Of a DNA stretch of 33,621 nucleotides, positions 15,474-25,273 are shown in pieces. The DNA is taken from NCBI GenBank assembly GCA_011056635.1, contig DSEO01000100.1, positions 1-33,621 of the forward strand, read 5' to 3'. Position 1 is the stretch's first letter; the number at the start of each line of letters is the position of its first letter. This stretch comes from Bacteroides sp. (GTDB taxonomy: Bacteria; Bacteroidota; Bacteroidia; Bacteroidales; GCA-2748055). The translations under genes were made by a program, and so were the position numbers. Under the pieces are notes generated by a model. The model was not told the DNA's origin. It made no database searches and was given only the letters and a program-made list of their open reading frames with translations.

Positions 15474-16313
15474 GTGGAACTGGCATACATCACATGGAAT
15501 GTGGATCCTGTCATCTTCAGGATCGGATCCTTCGCGATCCGGTGGTACTCCCTGTTCCTTGTGGCCAGCTTCTACATCAGCTACCGCATGGTGGGCTATA
15601 TCTATGACCGCGAAGGAAGATCGAAAGATCCCCTCCCCTCCTATGCGCTGTTTGTGATCGGGGGACTCTTCCTGGGGGGGCGACTGATGCACTGCCTGGC
15701 ATATGAACCTGCATATTACCTGAAATATCCCTGGGACATCATCAAACCCTGGAGGGGCGTGCTGGGTGAAAATGCCAGGTTCGTGGGTTACAGGGGTATG
15801 TCGGGCCACGGTTCCGCCCTGGGGATCATCCTGGGGATCGTGATCAATGCCTGGCGGACGAAGACCCCCGTGGTCTGGATGATCGACCGCGTGGCCCTTT
15901 TCGGTCCCCTCATCGGCTTTTTCGTCCGCCTGGGGAACCTGTTCAATTCCGAGATCCTGGGAACGCCCTCCGGCGCTTCCTGGGCTTTTGTGTTCATGCG
16001 GACCGACCATGTTCCCCGCCATCCGGTCCAGCTCTATGAAGCCATTGCCTACCTGGTTATTTTTATTGTCTCGTTTGACTGGTACAAAAGAATTGCGGGA
16101 AGGGAGAAGCCCGGAGCCATGCTGGGACTGGTGCTGATCCTGGTGTACAGCGCCAGGTTTTTGCTGGAATTCTTCAAGGCGAAACAATCCGATGTGGAAA
16201 CGGACCTGTCCCTGAACATGGGACACCTGCTGAGTATTCCTTTTATTGTCGGGGGACTCATCCTGTTTTTCCGGCCGGCGGGAAAAAAAGATAAAAACAC
16301 GCAGATCCGATGA
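15474..16313 (+). CDS. lgt: Prolipoprotein diacylglyceryl transferase
   Basis: This 279-residue inner-membrane enzyme moves diacylglyceryl from phosphatidylglycerol to the lipobox cysteine of prolipoproteins. Family features are the start ELAYITWNVDPVIF, the YRGMSGHGSALG segment (about 104-115), the signature FFVRLGNLFNSEILG (about 149-163) and HPVQLYEA (about 183-190). About seven transmembrane segments are present. The only start giving the conserved N-terminus is GTG at 15474. The stop overlaps the next ATG by 4 bp, tying lgt to the secreted DUF5005-like gene and so possibly to the polysaccharide locus. Several proteins of that locus (SusD, the 775-residue lipoprotein) are Lgt substrates. 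Confidence 0.94.
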   Translation: MELAYITWNVDPVIFRIGSFAIRWYSLFLVASFYISYRMVGYIYDREGRSKDPLPSYALFVIGGLFLGGRLMHCLAYEPAYYLKYPWDIIKPWRGVLGENARFVGYRGMSGHGSALGIILGIVINAWRTKTPVVWMIDRVALFGPLIGFFVRLGNLFNSEILGTPSGASWAFVFMRTDHVPRHPVQLYEAIAYLVIFIVSFDWYKRIAGREKPGAMLGLVLILVYSARFLLEFFKAKQSDVETDLSLNMGHLLSIPFIVGGLILFFRPAGKKDKNTQIR

Positions 16314-17680
16314 GAAGGTTGTTTTTATACGGCAGCATGACCTGTTTGCTTCAGCCTTCCATGGCTGCGGAGCCGGATACCGCATTCAACAATCAGTTCC
16401 GGAGAGACATCGGGGGGTGGATCGCCGCGGATGCGACCTTCTCCATTGCGCTGCCCGATGGCAGGACCCTCTGGCTGTTCGGCGACACCTTCCTGGGGGA
16501 GGTGAACCCGGACAGCTCCATCCAGTCCGGCGCCAGGATGATCCGCAACAGTGCGGTGATCCAGGAGGGTGACCAGCTCCGCACGCTGCATGGTGGGACC
16601 TCCTCCGATCCGGCCGATTTCATCCCCACCCTGCATCCCGATTCCACCTGGTACTGGCCCGAACACGGCCTGGTGGAAGACGATACCCTGCGGATCTTCG
16701 TGGCCAAATTCAGGGAGGCGGACAGAGGCACACCGGGGTTCAATTTCGAACACGCCGGAAACGACATGGCGCTGTTCTCCTATCCTTCGCTGGAATTCCT
16801 GCATGCCGGACCGGTCCGCGCACATGCCGTGAATCAGGTGCTGTACGGCGACCGGGTCCTGGTTGACACAGTCCATACCTATATTTACGGCCGGAAAAGC
16901 GATCCGGAGCATAACATCCCCTACCCGCATGTGGCCAGGGCGCTGAACGGGACTGTCAAAGACCAGGCGTGGGAGTTCTATGACGGATCCGGCTGGTCCC
17001 CCGACCCCTCCCTGTCTGTCCGTATCCATTCCTTCCAGGTTTCCCAGCAATACAGCGTTTCCACATACCGGGGAAAATACATCCTGCTGACCCAGGATAT
17101 CTGGTTATCCCCGAAAATATTCTCCTTCACCGCCCCCGCACCCACGGGTCCCTGGTCGAACAAGCGGCTGCTGTACACGACCCCCGAGACCGCGGATGAA
17201 ACATTTACATACAATGCCTATGTGCATCCCCAGTTTGACAGGGACGGGGAGATGCTGGTCTCTTACAATGTGAACGGGGATTTCTGGTCCATTTTCGATA
17301 ATGTGGAACTGTACCGGCCCCGCTTTATCCGCATTCCTTACATGAACCTGGATTATGCGTTCTGGCCCAACAGTGCGGAAGGGCAGCCGGGACAGGAAGG
17401 ATCCCCGGAGCCGGAAGATCACTCCCTGAGCGCTTTTCCCAATCCCCTGACGGACCATGTGACGCTCCGGTTCGGGATTCACCAGGCGGGAACGGTCGCC
17501 GTCGAAATCACCGACATCCGCGGTATCAAACGTATAGAAACACAAATCATCTGTTCCACACCCGGAGCCCGGATGGTGGAAATGGACATGAAGGAGCTGT
17601 CCCCCGGGATCTATTTCTGCCGGGTGAGGTCCGCCGGCGGCTTACAGGTCCTCCCTTTGCTTAAAACATGCTTTCGGTAA
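16310..17680 (+). CDS. Secreted DUF5005/DUF4185-like beta-propeller protein with T9SS type A sorting domain
   Basis: This 456-residue protein has a short signal peptide (about 1-20, ending SMAA). Residues about 25-350 form a beta-rich domain with the signature FSIALPDGRTLWLFGDTFLG, then MIRNSAVIQEGDQLRTLHGG, WYWPEHGLVEDDTLRIF and NVELYRPRFIRIP. I associate these with DUF5005/DUF4185 proteins of five-bladed-propeller type, whose activity is not known to me. Residues about 375-456 are a type A sorting domain (LSAFPNPLTDHVTLRFG, ELSPGIYFCRV). The same domain forms the C-terminus of the fusion protein at 28713-32813, so the locus holds two copies. Translation is probably coupled to lgt (ATGA overlap). 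Confidence 0.8.
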   Translation: MRRLFLYGSMTCLLQPSMAAEPDTAFNNQFRRDIGGWIAADATFSIALPDGRTLWLFGDTFLGEVNPDSSIQSGARMIRNSAVIQEGDQLRTLHGGTSSDPADFIPTLHPDSTWYWPEHGLVEDDTLRIFVAKFREADRGTPGFNFEHAGNDMALFSYPSLEFLHAGPVRAHAVNQVLYGDRVLVDTVHTYIYGRKSDPEHNIPYPHVARALNGTVKDQAWEFYDGSGWSPDPSLSVRIHSFQVSQQYSVSTYRGKYILLTQDIWLSPKIFSFTAPAPTGPWSNKRLLYTTPETADETFTYNAYVHPQFDRDGEMLVSYNVNGDFWSIFDNVELYRPRFIRIPYMNLDYAFWPNSAEGQPGQEGSPEPEDHSLSAFPNPLTDHVTLRFGIHQAGTVAVEITDIRGIKRIETQIICSTPGARMVEMDMKELSPGIYFCRVRSAGGLQVLPLLKTCFR

Positions 17681-17700
17681 AAACGATCAAACCAAACACC

Positions 17701-20700
17701 ATGAGCATACCGATGATACAATTGAAAAACCTGACCCTCTCGATCCTTCTCGGTGCCGGGATGATCCAGGGCGGCGGCACGATCATGCATGCCCAGGAGC
17801 AGCGTACCATTACCGGTACCGTTGTGGATGCATATGAAAACACCGGGATCCCGGGAGTCAGTGTCATTGAGAAAGGAACCCGGAACGGGACCATCACCGA
17901 CGGGGAGGGAAATTACTCCATCCGGGTCGCTCCCGGTGCCGCCCGCCTGGTGTTTTCCTTCGTGGGCATGAAGAGTGTGGAGAAGGAGATAGGCAGCCAG
18001 GGCACCGTGGATGTGATCATGGAGGAAGATGTCATCGGCCTGGAAGAGGTGGTGGCCATCGGATACGGCACGATCAAGAAAAGCGACCTGACCGGATCGG
18101 TCGGGTCGGTCAGGGTGGAAGAGATCCGGAAGAACCCCGTCACCTCCCTGGATCAATCCCTCCAGGGGAGGGTTGCCGGGGTGCAGGTGGTGCAGGTTTC
18201 CGCCCAGCCGGGTGGCTCCACCCTTTTCAGGGTCCGGGGGAACAACTCCATTTATGCAGGGAACCAGCCCCTCTATGTGATCGACGGCATGCAGATCAAT
18301 GCCAGTGAAAACATGACATTCCTCAGTGCCCCGTCCATCAATGCATTGAGCTCCCTGAATCCCAATGACATTGAATCCATTGAAATCCTGAAGGATGCCT
18401 CCGCCACTTCCATATACGGGGCCAAAGGGGCCAACGGGGTGGTGCTGATCACCACCAAAAGGGGGAGCAGCGGATCCGACAGGGTAAGTTTCGAGTCCTA
18501 TGTGGGCATGCAGCAGATCACCCGGCGGATCGAGGTGATGAATGCCACGCAGTATGCCATACTGTTTGATGAAGCGGGACAGAACGCGGCGAATGACAGG
18601 GGCCAGAATTACACCCCTGAATTTCCAAACCCGGAATCGCTCGGGGAGGGCACCGACTGGCAGGATGAGATCTACAGGGAGGCTGTCACCCAGAACTACC
18701 AGCTGTCCGCCTCGGGTGGAAACGACCGGACCCGGTATGCGATCACCGGCAACTACTTCAGGCAGGAAGGGGTCATCATCGGTTCGGATTTCAACCGGTA
18801 CTCCTTCCGGGTCAACCTGGACCATACCATCAGCGACAGACTGAAAGTGGGGACCAGCGTCTCGCTGAACCGGACCCATGCCAACGTGATCGGGACATCC
18901 ACCCAGGCGGGCTTCTTCCCCGGGGTGGTGAATACATCGCTGACCATGAGCCCGGTGCTTCCCATCCGCGATTCCACGGGACAGTATACCCTGAGGGACC
19001 CCTACGCGGACGCGTGGCTGGATAACCCGGTGGCCGTGACCCGCGACGTGAAGGCCATCGACAACATGTTCAAGTTCATCGGTCACGCCTTTGCCAGTTA
19101 TACGATTGTCCGGGGACTGGATCTGAAAGTGTCGGTCGGACTGGACCAGCTCTTCAATACCCAGGATTACTATAATCCCTCTTACACCTATTCGGGCTCA
19201 TTCAATGCGGGACAGGCCAGGTTCCTGTTCACGGGCAACACCAGCTTCCTCAATGAAAATATCCTGAATTACAGCGGGAACTTCAACGGGGTGCACCAGC
19301 TGGATGCCCTTGCGGGTTTTACCTACCAGCGCATGGATTCACGCACATTCGTGGAGGTGGTGACCGGCTTTCCCAGTGACCGTCTCGGCTATTACGGCAT
19401 CGCCGAGGCAGAGAACATGCCGACCATCATGACAGGATTCGCGGACGGGGCGCTCATTTCCTACCTAGGCCGGGTCAATTACAGTTATGACAGCAAATAC
19501 CTTGTGACCCTGTCGCACAGGGTGGATGGTTCATCCAAATTCGGGCCCAACAACAGGTTCGCGCATTTTCCCTCCATGGCACTGGCCTGGAGGATCAGTT
19601 CCGAACCATTCCTGGAGAACCTGACCTGGATCTATAATATGAAACTGCGGGCAAGCCTGGGAATAAGCGGGAACGATGCCATCCCCAATTATCTGTACAT
19701 CCCCACCATGAACGCCACCACCTATTATTTTAACAATGCCACCCCGGCAACGGGTTACACCCAGGCGGTGGTGGGCAATGACGACCTGAAGTGGGAAACC
19801 ACCCGGCAGCTGGATGTAGGACTGGACCTGGCCATCCTGAAGGGACGGGTCTCCCTGGTGGCCGATTATTACAACAAACTGACCTATGACATGCTCTATT
19901 ACGCGGAAGTCCCCTACACCTCGGGATTCGCCACGGCCATGATCAATGTGGGGACCATGGTGAACAAAGGATTCGAATTCACCCTGAACACGGTGAACGT
20001 GGAGGGAGCACTCTCGTGGAACACCGATTTCAGCATCAGCTTCAACCGGAGCAGGGTGGTGGACCTCAACAACAACGATGACACCTACATCAGTGACGAT
20101 ACCTACAAGCTGAAGATCGGGTACTGGTCCATCATCGCAGAAGGTGAAGAGCTGGGCAGTTTTTACGGACGGGTTTCCGACGGCATCTGGCAGCTGGATG
20201 AGGCCGAGGAAGCCGCTGTTTACGGTGCCAGGCCGGGGGATTTCAAGTACAGGGACCTGAACGATGACGGGAAGATAGACAGCGAGGACCGCACCATCAT
20301 CGGTCACGCCCAGCCAGATTTCTTCTGGAGCCTCAACAACACCTTTTCATTCAGGGGATTTGAACTCAGTGTATATATCCAGGGGGTGCAGGGGAACGAC
20401 ATCCTGAATTCCAACCGTTTCGAGCTGGAATCCGGGAACGGTCTCTCCAATGCATCCATCGGGATGCTGGACCGGTGGACGGAGGAAAATCCCAGCAACA
20501 TCTATCCCAGGGCGAACCGGAATGCGGATTACCTCCATATGTCGGACCGTTACCTGGAGGATGGTTCCTATACCAGGTTGCAGCTGGTTTCCCTGGCTTA
20601 CAACCTGCCCGGGTCACTGGTAAGCCGGATGGGACTGGACGGTGCACGGATCTTCGTGTCCGGTAAAAACCTGCTTACCCTGACCGGCTACACCGGTTTT

Positions 20701-20808
20701 GATCCGGAGGTCGGACGATTCGGGACCTCCAATATCCGCCAGGGGTATGACCTCGGGGGATATCCATCGGCCAGGACCTGGCTCATCGGTTTGAATCTTG
20801 ATTTTTAA
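17701..20808 (+). CDS. SusC/RagA family TonB-linked outer-membrane transporter
   Basis: A protein of about 1035 residues, the outer-membrane channel of a SusCD glycan importer. A signal peptide ends near MHAQ. A carboxypeptidase-regulatory-like domain follows (TITGTVVDAYENTGIPGVSVIEKGT). The SusC-type plug then begins EEVVAIGYGTIKKSDLTGSVGSV and includes SLQGRVAGVQVVQ and SIEILKDASATSIYGAKGANGVVLI. A long 22-strand barrel fills the rest, ending ARTWLIGLNLDF. The ORF track starts at 17668, which would overlap the previous gene by 13 bp; ATG at 17701 avoids this and leaves a normal signal peptide. No extracytoplasmic anti-sigma partner is present. susD follows after 21 bp. Confidence 0.95.
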   Translation: MSIPMIQLKNLTLSILLGAGMIQGGGTIMHAQEQRTITGTVVDAYENTGIPGVSVIEKGTRNGTITDGEGNYSIRVAPGAARLVFSFVGMKSVEKEIGSQGTVDVIMEEDVIGLEEVVAIGYGTIKKSDLTGSVGSVRVEEIRKNPVTSLDQSLQGRVAGVQVVQVSAQPGGSTLFRVRGNNSIYAGNQPLYVIDGMQINASENMTFLSAPSINALSSLNPNDIESIEILKDASATSIYGAKGANGVVLITTKRGSSGSDRVSFESYVGMQQITRRIEVMNATQYAILFDEAGQNAANDRGQNYTPEFPNPESLGEGTDWQDEIYREAVTQNYQLSASGGNDRTRYAITGNYFRQEGVIIGSDFNRYSFRVNLDHTISDRLKVGTSVSLNRTHANVIGTSTQAGFFPGVVNTSLTMSPVLPIRDSTGQYTLRDPYADAWLDNPVAVTRDVKAIDNMFKFIGHAFASYTIVRGLDLKVSVGLDQLFNTQDYYNPSYTYSGSFNAGQARFLFTGNTSFLNENILNYSGNFNGVHQLDALAGFTYQRMDSRTFVEVVTGFPSDRLGYYGIAEAENMPTIMTGFADGALISYLGRVNYSYDSKYLVTLSHRVDGSSKFGPNNRFAHFPSMALAWRISSEPFLENLTWIYNMKLRASLGISGNDAIPNYLYIPTMNATTYYFNNATPATGYTQAVVGNDDLKWETTRQLDVGLDLAILKGRVSLVADYYNKLTYDMLYYAEVPYTSGFATAMINVGTMVNKGFEFTLNTVNVEGALSWNTDFSISFNRSRVVDLNNNDDTYISDDTYKLKIGYWSIIAEGEELGSFYGRVSDGIWQLDEAEEAAVYGARPGDFKYRDLNDDGKIDSEDRTIIGHAQPDFFWSLNNTFSFRGFELSVYIQGVQGNDILNSNRFELESGNGLSNASIGMLDRWTEENPSNIYPRANRNADYLHMSDRYLEDGSYTRLQLVSLAYNLPGSLVSRMGLDGARIFVSGKNLLTLTGYTGFDPEVGRFGTSNIRQGYDLGGYPSARTWLIGLNLDF

Positions 20809-20829
20809 TCCACGGAAAACCAGACTGTC

Positions 20830-22266
20830 ATGAAAAATATCATCCGTACCTTCATCCTGCTCACGGCGCTGACCGGTTGTGAGAAAGCACTGGAATTTGA
20901 AGTGAAGAACCAGCTTACCCTGGAGAACTTCTTCCAGAATGAGGGTGATGCAATTGCTTCGGTCAACGCGGTGTATGATGCCCTGGGGGATGTGGACCTG
21001 TATATGTCCAGCCTGTGGCTGATCCAGGACATTGCGTCGGATGACTGCGATGCGCTGTCCACCTGGAACGATCCGAACGCCCAGCAGTTCGACCAGTACA
21101 CCCTGCAATCCACCAACAACTACCTGGCGGGAATATGGAGAGCCTCCTACCGGTTGATCACCCGGGCCAACCTGGCCATTTTCCGCATCCCGGATGTGGA
21201 GATGGATGAAACCCTGAAGGCCCGGTTGCTGGGTGAGGCCAGATTCCTGCGTGCGCTCGGTTATTTCAACCTGGTGCGCCTGTTCGGGGATGTGCCGCTC
21301 GTGCTCGAACCGGAATCGGACATTGATGCTTACCTGGTGTCCCGGGCGGGAGAGGATGCCGTATACGGACAGATCATCGCTGACCTTGAGGACGCAGCCG
21401 GCATCCTGCCCGGAAGCTATTCGGGTGCCAACAGGGGGCGGGCCACCCGGGGTGCGGCCATGGGCCAGCTGGCAAAGGTGTACCTCACCACCGGGGAGTG
21501 GGCGCTGGCCGCACAATATGCCGGCGATGTCATGGACCTGGGCGTGTACGGACTGTGGGACGATTATCAGGACAATTTCCGGGAAGTCAACAAGAACGGG
21601 AAAGAATCACTCTTCGAAGTACAGTTCTTTTCTGCAGAGCAATCGGAAAACACCCGGATCGTGATCAGCGGGCTTCCTTCCATTTATGCCTTTCCGGCAG
21701 GCGTGGGGATCATCCTTCCCACGGAGGATTTGCTGGGCCGGTTCGAGGAGGGCGATCACCGGTACGGGGTGACCTTCTTCGAGGAGTATTCCTATTTCGG
21801 CATGAACCGGTTTGAACCCCACATCTGGAAACACTGGGACCAGGATGTATACGGACCGGCGGAGACGGGCGAATCGGGCGCGAACTTTCCCCTCATGCGG
21901 TATGCAGAAGTCTTGCTGATCTACGCCGAAGCCCTGAACGAGCTCCATAACGGTCCCACCCAGGAAGCCTACGATGCGGTCAACCGGGTCAGGTTGCGTG
22001 CCAGGAACGGGATCGAAGGGGTGGTCCCCGATCTGGAAAATCTTTCCTACCGGCAGTTCCGCGATGCCGTCCTCAACGAGAAAAGGCTGGAGACGGTCAA
22101 CGAGGGCCACCGGTGGTTCGACCTGACAAGGACCGGGAACCTGGCGGAATATGTGAAACGTGCCAAAGGGGACAAGGCCAATCCCCTGCCCCAACATACG
22201 GTGTTCCCCATCCCGCAGCGGGAAATGGACCTCAATCCCAACCTGGTGCAGAATGAAGGGTATTAG
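20830..22266 (+). CDS. SusD/RagB family surface glycan-binding lipoprotein
   Basis: This 478-residue lipoprotein has a lipobox LTGC (Cys about residue 17). The N-terminal SusD-like region (LTLENFFQNEGDAIASVNAVYDAL) and helical repeats follow (TRANLAIFRIPDVE, RLLGEARFLRALGYFNLVRLFGDVPLVL). The C-terminal RagB part has RYAEVLLIYAEALNEL and NEKRLETVNEGHRWFDLTRTG. It forms the lid of the SusC channel and captures oligosaccharide on the cell surface. It is slightly shorter than many SusD proteins. It sits 21 bp after susC and 17 bp before the isomerase gene. Confidence 0.95.
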   Translation: MKNIIRTFILLTALTGCEKALEFEVKNQLTLENFFQNEGDAIASVNAVYDALGDVDLYMSSLWLIQDIASDDCDALSTWNDPNAQQFDQYTLQSTNNYLAGIWRASYRLITRANLAIFRIPDVEMDETLKARLLGEARFLRALGYFNLVRLFGDVPLVLEPESDIDAYLVSRAGEDAVYGQIIADLEDAAGILPGSYSGANRGRATRGAAMGQLAKVYLTTGEWALAAQYAGDVMDLGVYGLWDDYQDNFREVNKNGKESLFEVQFFSAEQSENTRIVISGLPSIYAFPAGVGIILPTEDLLGRFEEGDHRYGVTFFEEYSYFGMNRFEPHIWKHWDQDVYGPAETGESGANFPLMRYAEVLLIYAEALNELHNGPTQEAYDAVNRVRLRARNGIEGVVPDLENLSYRQFRDAVLNEKRLETVNEGHRWFDLTRTGNLAEYVKRAKGDKANPLPQHTVFPIPQREMDLNPNLVQNEGY

Positions 22267-22283
22267 AAAACAGGTGAAGCAAC

Positions 22284-24050
22284 ATGAAGCTGACGTCGAA
22301 ATTCAATAAAGCACCCTTTGTCCCCGTACACGGAATGGAACAGGCTTGCGTGACCGGCTGGCAAGCCATCGGCCGCGAACTGAGGCAGGCGCTGGATCAG
22401 AAAGGAGACCACCGGAAGGTGGTGGTGGTGGAGACCTACCAAGGGGTCCACGGGGATGCACTGAGATCGGCGCTGCAGGAGCTGCTGCAACCGGAATTGC
22501 TCATGGACACCGCGCAGCTGTTCAGGGAGGAGGCGGAGATCAGGGCGATCACCCAACCGGATGTGACGGACGACCGGGTATTTGGCTATCTGACCCGGCT
22601 GAACATGGAGGATCTGATGGATGCGGGAAAAACAGAGCGGGCCAGAAAGCGCACGGAGGAACTGGCAGGTTCCCTGGCCGTTATTTTCGGTGCGGGTGCA
22701 TACCTGGTATGGACGGACCCCGATCTGCTGGTGTATGCGGACATGGCACGCTGGGAGATCCAGCAACGGATGCGGAACAACCAGGTGAACAACCTGGGCA
22801 TTCATAACCTGGAGGAAGAGACGGAATGGAAGTACAAGCGCGGGTTTTTCGTGGACTGGCGCATATGCGACCGCGTGAAGAAAAAAACCATGGCGCGGTG
22901 GGACTATGTGCTGGATACGAACGATCCCGTGAACCCGAAGATGGCCACTGGGGAAGCGGTCCGTGAAGGGCTTCGCCAGGCATCGGTGCGACCCTTCAGC
23001 GTGGTCCCGTTCTTTGATCCGGGACCCTGGGGGGGACAGTGGATGAAAGAAAAGTTCGGGCTGCGGGAAGAGACGGAAAATTTTGCCTGGTGTTTCAACT
23101 GCATACCCGAGGAGAACAGTCTCCTGCTGGGATTCGGGGAAACCCGTTTCGAGATCCCTTCCATCAACCTGGTCTTCTACCGGCCGGAAGCATTGCTCGG
23201 GGATCCCGTGCATGCCCGTTTCGGAGATGAGTTCCCCATCCGGTTCGACTTCCTGGATACCATGGCCGGGGGGAACCTGAGCCTGCAGGTGCACCCGCTG
23301 ACGGAATACATCCAGGAAAAATTCGGCATGCACTACACCCAGGACGAGAGTTATTACCTGATGGATGCGGCACCGGACGGATCGGTTTTCCTGGGGCTCA
23401 AAGAAGGGATCGATCCTGAAAGGATGGTCAGGGAACTGAAAAGGGCCGAAAGGGAAGGCACTCCCTTCGAGCCAGAAAAATACGTGGAAAATTTTCCTGC
23501 CGCAAAGCACGACCACTTCCTGATCCCGGCAGGCACCGTGCACTGTTCGGGACGGAACGGCATGGTGCTGGAGATCAGTGCCACACCCTATATATTCACC
23601 TTCAAACTGTACGACTGGGGACGGAACGATCTGAACGGGAAGCCCCGGCCCCTGCATCTGGATCATGGCGTGAACAATATCCGGTGGGACCGCACCACGG
23701 ACTGGACCCGTAAAAACCTGACGGGCCGCGTGGAAAAGATGGCCGAAGGAGAAGGCTGGGTGGAGGAGCGGACCGGGCTCCACGAAAGGGAATTCATCGA
23801 GACCCGGCGCCACTGGTTCACCGGGAAGGTCCCCCATCACACCGGGGGCGGGGTGAATGTGATGACCCTGGTGGAAGGGGAAGAAGCCATCATTGAGAGT
23901 CCCGCCGGTGCATTCGAGCCTTTCATCGTCCATTATGCGGAGACTTTCATCGTTCCCGCTGCGGTGGGTGCATTCACCGTCCGTCCCCACGGAGCTGCCG
24001 AAGGCAAACAGTGTGCCACCGTCAAGGCGTTTGTCAGGACCCATCCTTAA
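22284..24050 (+). CDS. Class I mannose-6-phosphate isomerase with extra N-terminal kinase-like domain
   Basis: A 588-residue protein predicted to convert mannose-6-P to fructose-6-P in the cytoplasm. The C-terminal half (about 255-588) is a type I phosphomannose isomerase cupin. All four expected zinc ligands are visible: Gln335 and His337 in LSLQVHP, Glu355 in QDESYYLMD and His420 in AGTVHCSG. The N-terminal half (about 1-245) is absent from E. coli ManA. Its core VVVVETYQGVHGDALRSAL resembles the first strand and helix of a P-loop kinase but has no GxxGxGK[ST] motif. It may be a degenerate nucleotide-binding or regulatory domain. The gene lies between susD and a sugar transporter, which supports mannose as the end product. 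Confidence 0.85.
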   Translation: MKLTSKFNKAPFVPVHGMEQACVTGWQAIGRELRQALDQKGDHRKVVVVETYQGVHGDALRSALQELLQPELLMDTAQLFREEAEIRAITQPDVTDDRVFGYLTRLNMEDLMDAGKTERARKRTEELAGSLAVIFGAGAYLVWTDPDLLVYADMARWEIQQRMRNNQVNNLGIHNLEEETEWKYKRGFFVDWRICDRVKKKTMARWDYVLDTNDPVNPKMATGEAVREGLRQASVRPFSVVPFFDPGPWGGQWMKEKFGLREETENFAWCFNCIPEENSLLLGFGETRFEIPSINLVFYRPEALLGDPVHARFGDEFPIRFDFLDTMAGGNLSLQVHPLTEYIQEKFGMHYTQDESYYLMDAAPDGSVFLGLKEGIDPERMVRELKRAEREGTPFEPEKYVENFPAAKHDHFLIPAGTVHCSGRNGMVLEISATPYIFTFKLYDWGRNDLNGKPRPLHLDHGVNNIRWDRTTDWTRKNLTGRVEKMAEGEGWVEERTGLHEREFIETRRHWFTGKVPHHTGGGVNVMTLVEGEEAIIESPAGAFEPFIVHYAETFIVPAAVGAFTVRPHGAAEGKQCATVKAFVRTHP

Positions 24051-24073
24051 CCCGAACATATGCAAACGAACCC

Positions 24074-25261
24074 ATGGAAAAAAAACAACCGCTCAATGTA
24101 ATCCTGCCCGTATTCATGTCCTTTTACGTGATGGGCTTCGTGGACCTGGTCGGAGTGGCCACCGCGTTTGTCAGGGATGATTTCCAGCTGTCGGATACCA
24201 TGGCCCAGCTGCTGCCGACCATGGTCTTTCTCTGGTTTGCGCTGGTCAGCATCCCCACCGGCATCTTCCAGGACCGGAAGGGAAAGAAGTTCACGGTGAT
24301 GCTGGGAATGGCCATCACGGGACTGGGCGTGATGCTTCCTTTTGTGCATTACAGCTACCTGACGGCCGTATTCGGTTTCATGGTGCTGGGCATCGGGAAT
24401 ACGATCCTGCAGGTATCCGCCAATCCGCTGCTGCTGGATGTATCTCCCAAAAACAGTCAGGCCGCCAACCTGAGCCTGTCCCAGTTCGTCAAGGCGATCG
24501 CCTCCATGCTGGGACCTGTGATCACGGCCGCGCTGGCCAGATACACGGGGAACTGGAAACTGATCTTTCCCATCTATGCCGCCGTCTCGCTCATCTCCAT
24601 TGTCTGGCTGTACGCGGTACGCATCCGGGAGACCGAGCCCGAAAAAGACCCGGCCACCTTCAAAAGTGTGCTGGCCCTGTTCAGAAAACGCTTTGTGACC
24701 GTGATGATCATCTCCACATTCCTGCTGGTGGGATTCGATGTGGGCATGAATTCCAACATCGCCATCTTTTTGCAGAAGCGCTTCCAGATCTCCATCGAAT
24801 CGGCGAGCCTGGGTATCTCCATCTATTTCGCATCCCTGGTGATCGGAAGGTTCCTGGGCGGCGTGCTGCTGCGGAAGATCAACACCCTCCGGTTCATGAT
24901 CGCAAGCATCATCCTGACCTTCATCGGCCTGGGAGGCATCATCGTCTCGGAGAACCTGGCGGTGACCCGGATCATGATCTTTGTGGCCGGGCTCGGTTTT
25001 TCCAACACCTTCCCCATCCTGTTCGCCGTCATCATCGACCGGATGCCCCGGTATGCCAATGAGCTGTCGAGCCTCATCATCCTGTCCGTGGCAGGCGGGG
25101 CATTCATCCCGCCCCTGATGGGACTGATGAGCGATACGCTGGGGGTGACCGCCAGTTTGTTCGTGCTGGTGATCTGCGTGGTCTACGTCTCCTTCGCCAC
25201 CTGGTATGCCATCCGGACAAAGCCGGTCCCCCTTTCTGCAAATGAACAACCACCCCTGTAA
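24074..25261 (+). CDS. MFS sugar transporter (FucP-like family)
   Basis: A protein of 395 residues with 12 hydrophobic segments. The N-terminal half has the FucP-type run FYVMGFVDLVGVATAFVRDDFQLSD and the MFS loop motif DRKGKKFTVMLG (about 72-83). The stretch LGIGNTILQVSANPLLLDVSP (about 109-129) is typical of sugar:proton symporters of the fucose/glucose/galactose group. The ORF track begins at 24011 within the upstream gene; ATG at 24074 (MEKKQPLNVILP) avoids a 40-bp overlap and fits the family. In context it would carry the freed monosaccharide, probably mannose, across the inner membrane. Confidence 0.9.
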   Translation: MEKKQPLNVILPVFMSFYVMGFVDLVGVATAFVRDDFQLSDTMAQLLPTMVFLWFALVSIPTGIFQDRKGKKFTVMLGMAITGLGVMLPFVHYSYLTAVFGFMVLGIGNTILQVSANPLLLDVSPKNSQAANLSLSQFVKAIASMLGPVITAALARYTGNWKLIFPIYAAVSLISIVWLYAVRIRETEPEKDPATFKSVLALFRKRFVTVMIISTFLLVGFDVGMNSNIAIFLQKRFQISIESASLGISIYFASLVIGRFLGGVLLRKINTLRFMIASIILTFIGLGGIIVSENLAVTRIMIFVAGLGFSNTFPILFAVIIDRMPRYANELSSLIILSVAGGAFIPPLMGLMSDTLGVTASLFVLVICVVYVSFATWYAIRTKPVPLSANEQPPL

Positions 25262-25273
25262 AGCCAAACTCCC

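Noticed and set aside
22263-24065. 600-residue minus-strand ORF opposite the isomerase gene
   Set aside because: It is antisense to a gene with all zinc ligands in place. Codon pattern and composition indicate a mirror ORF.
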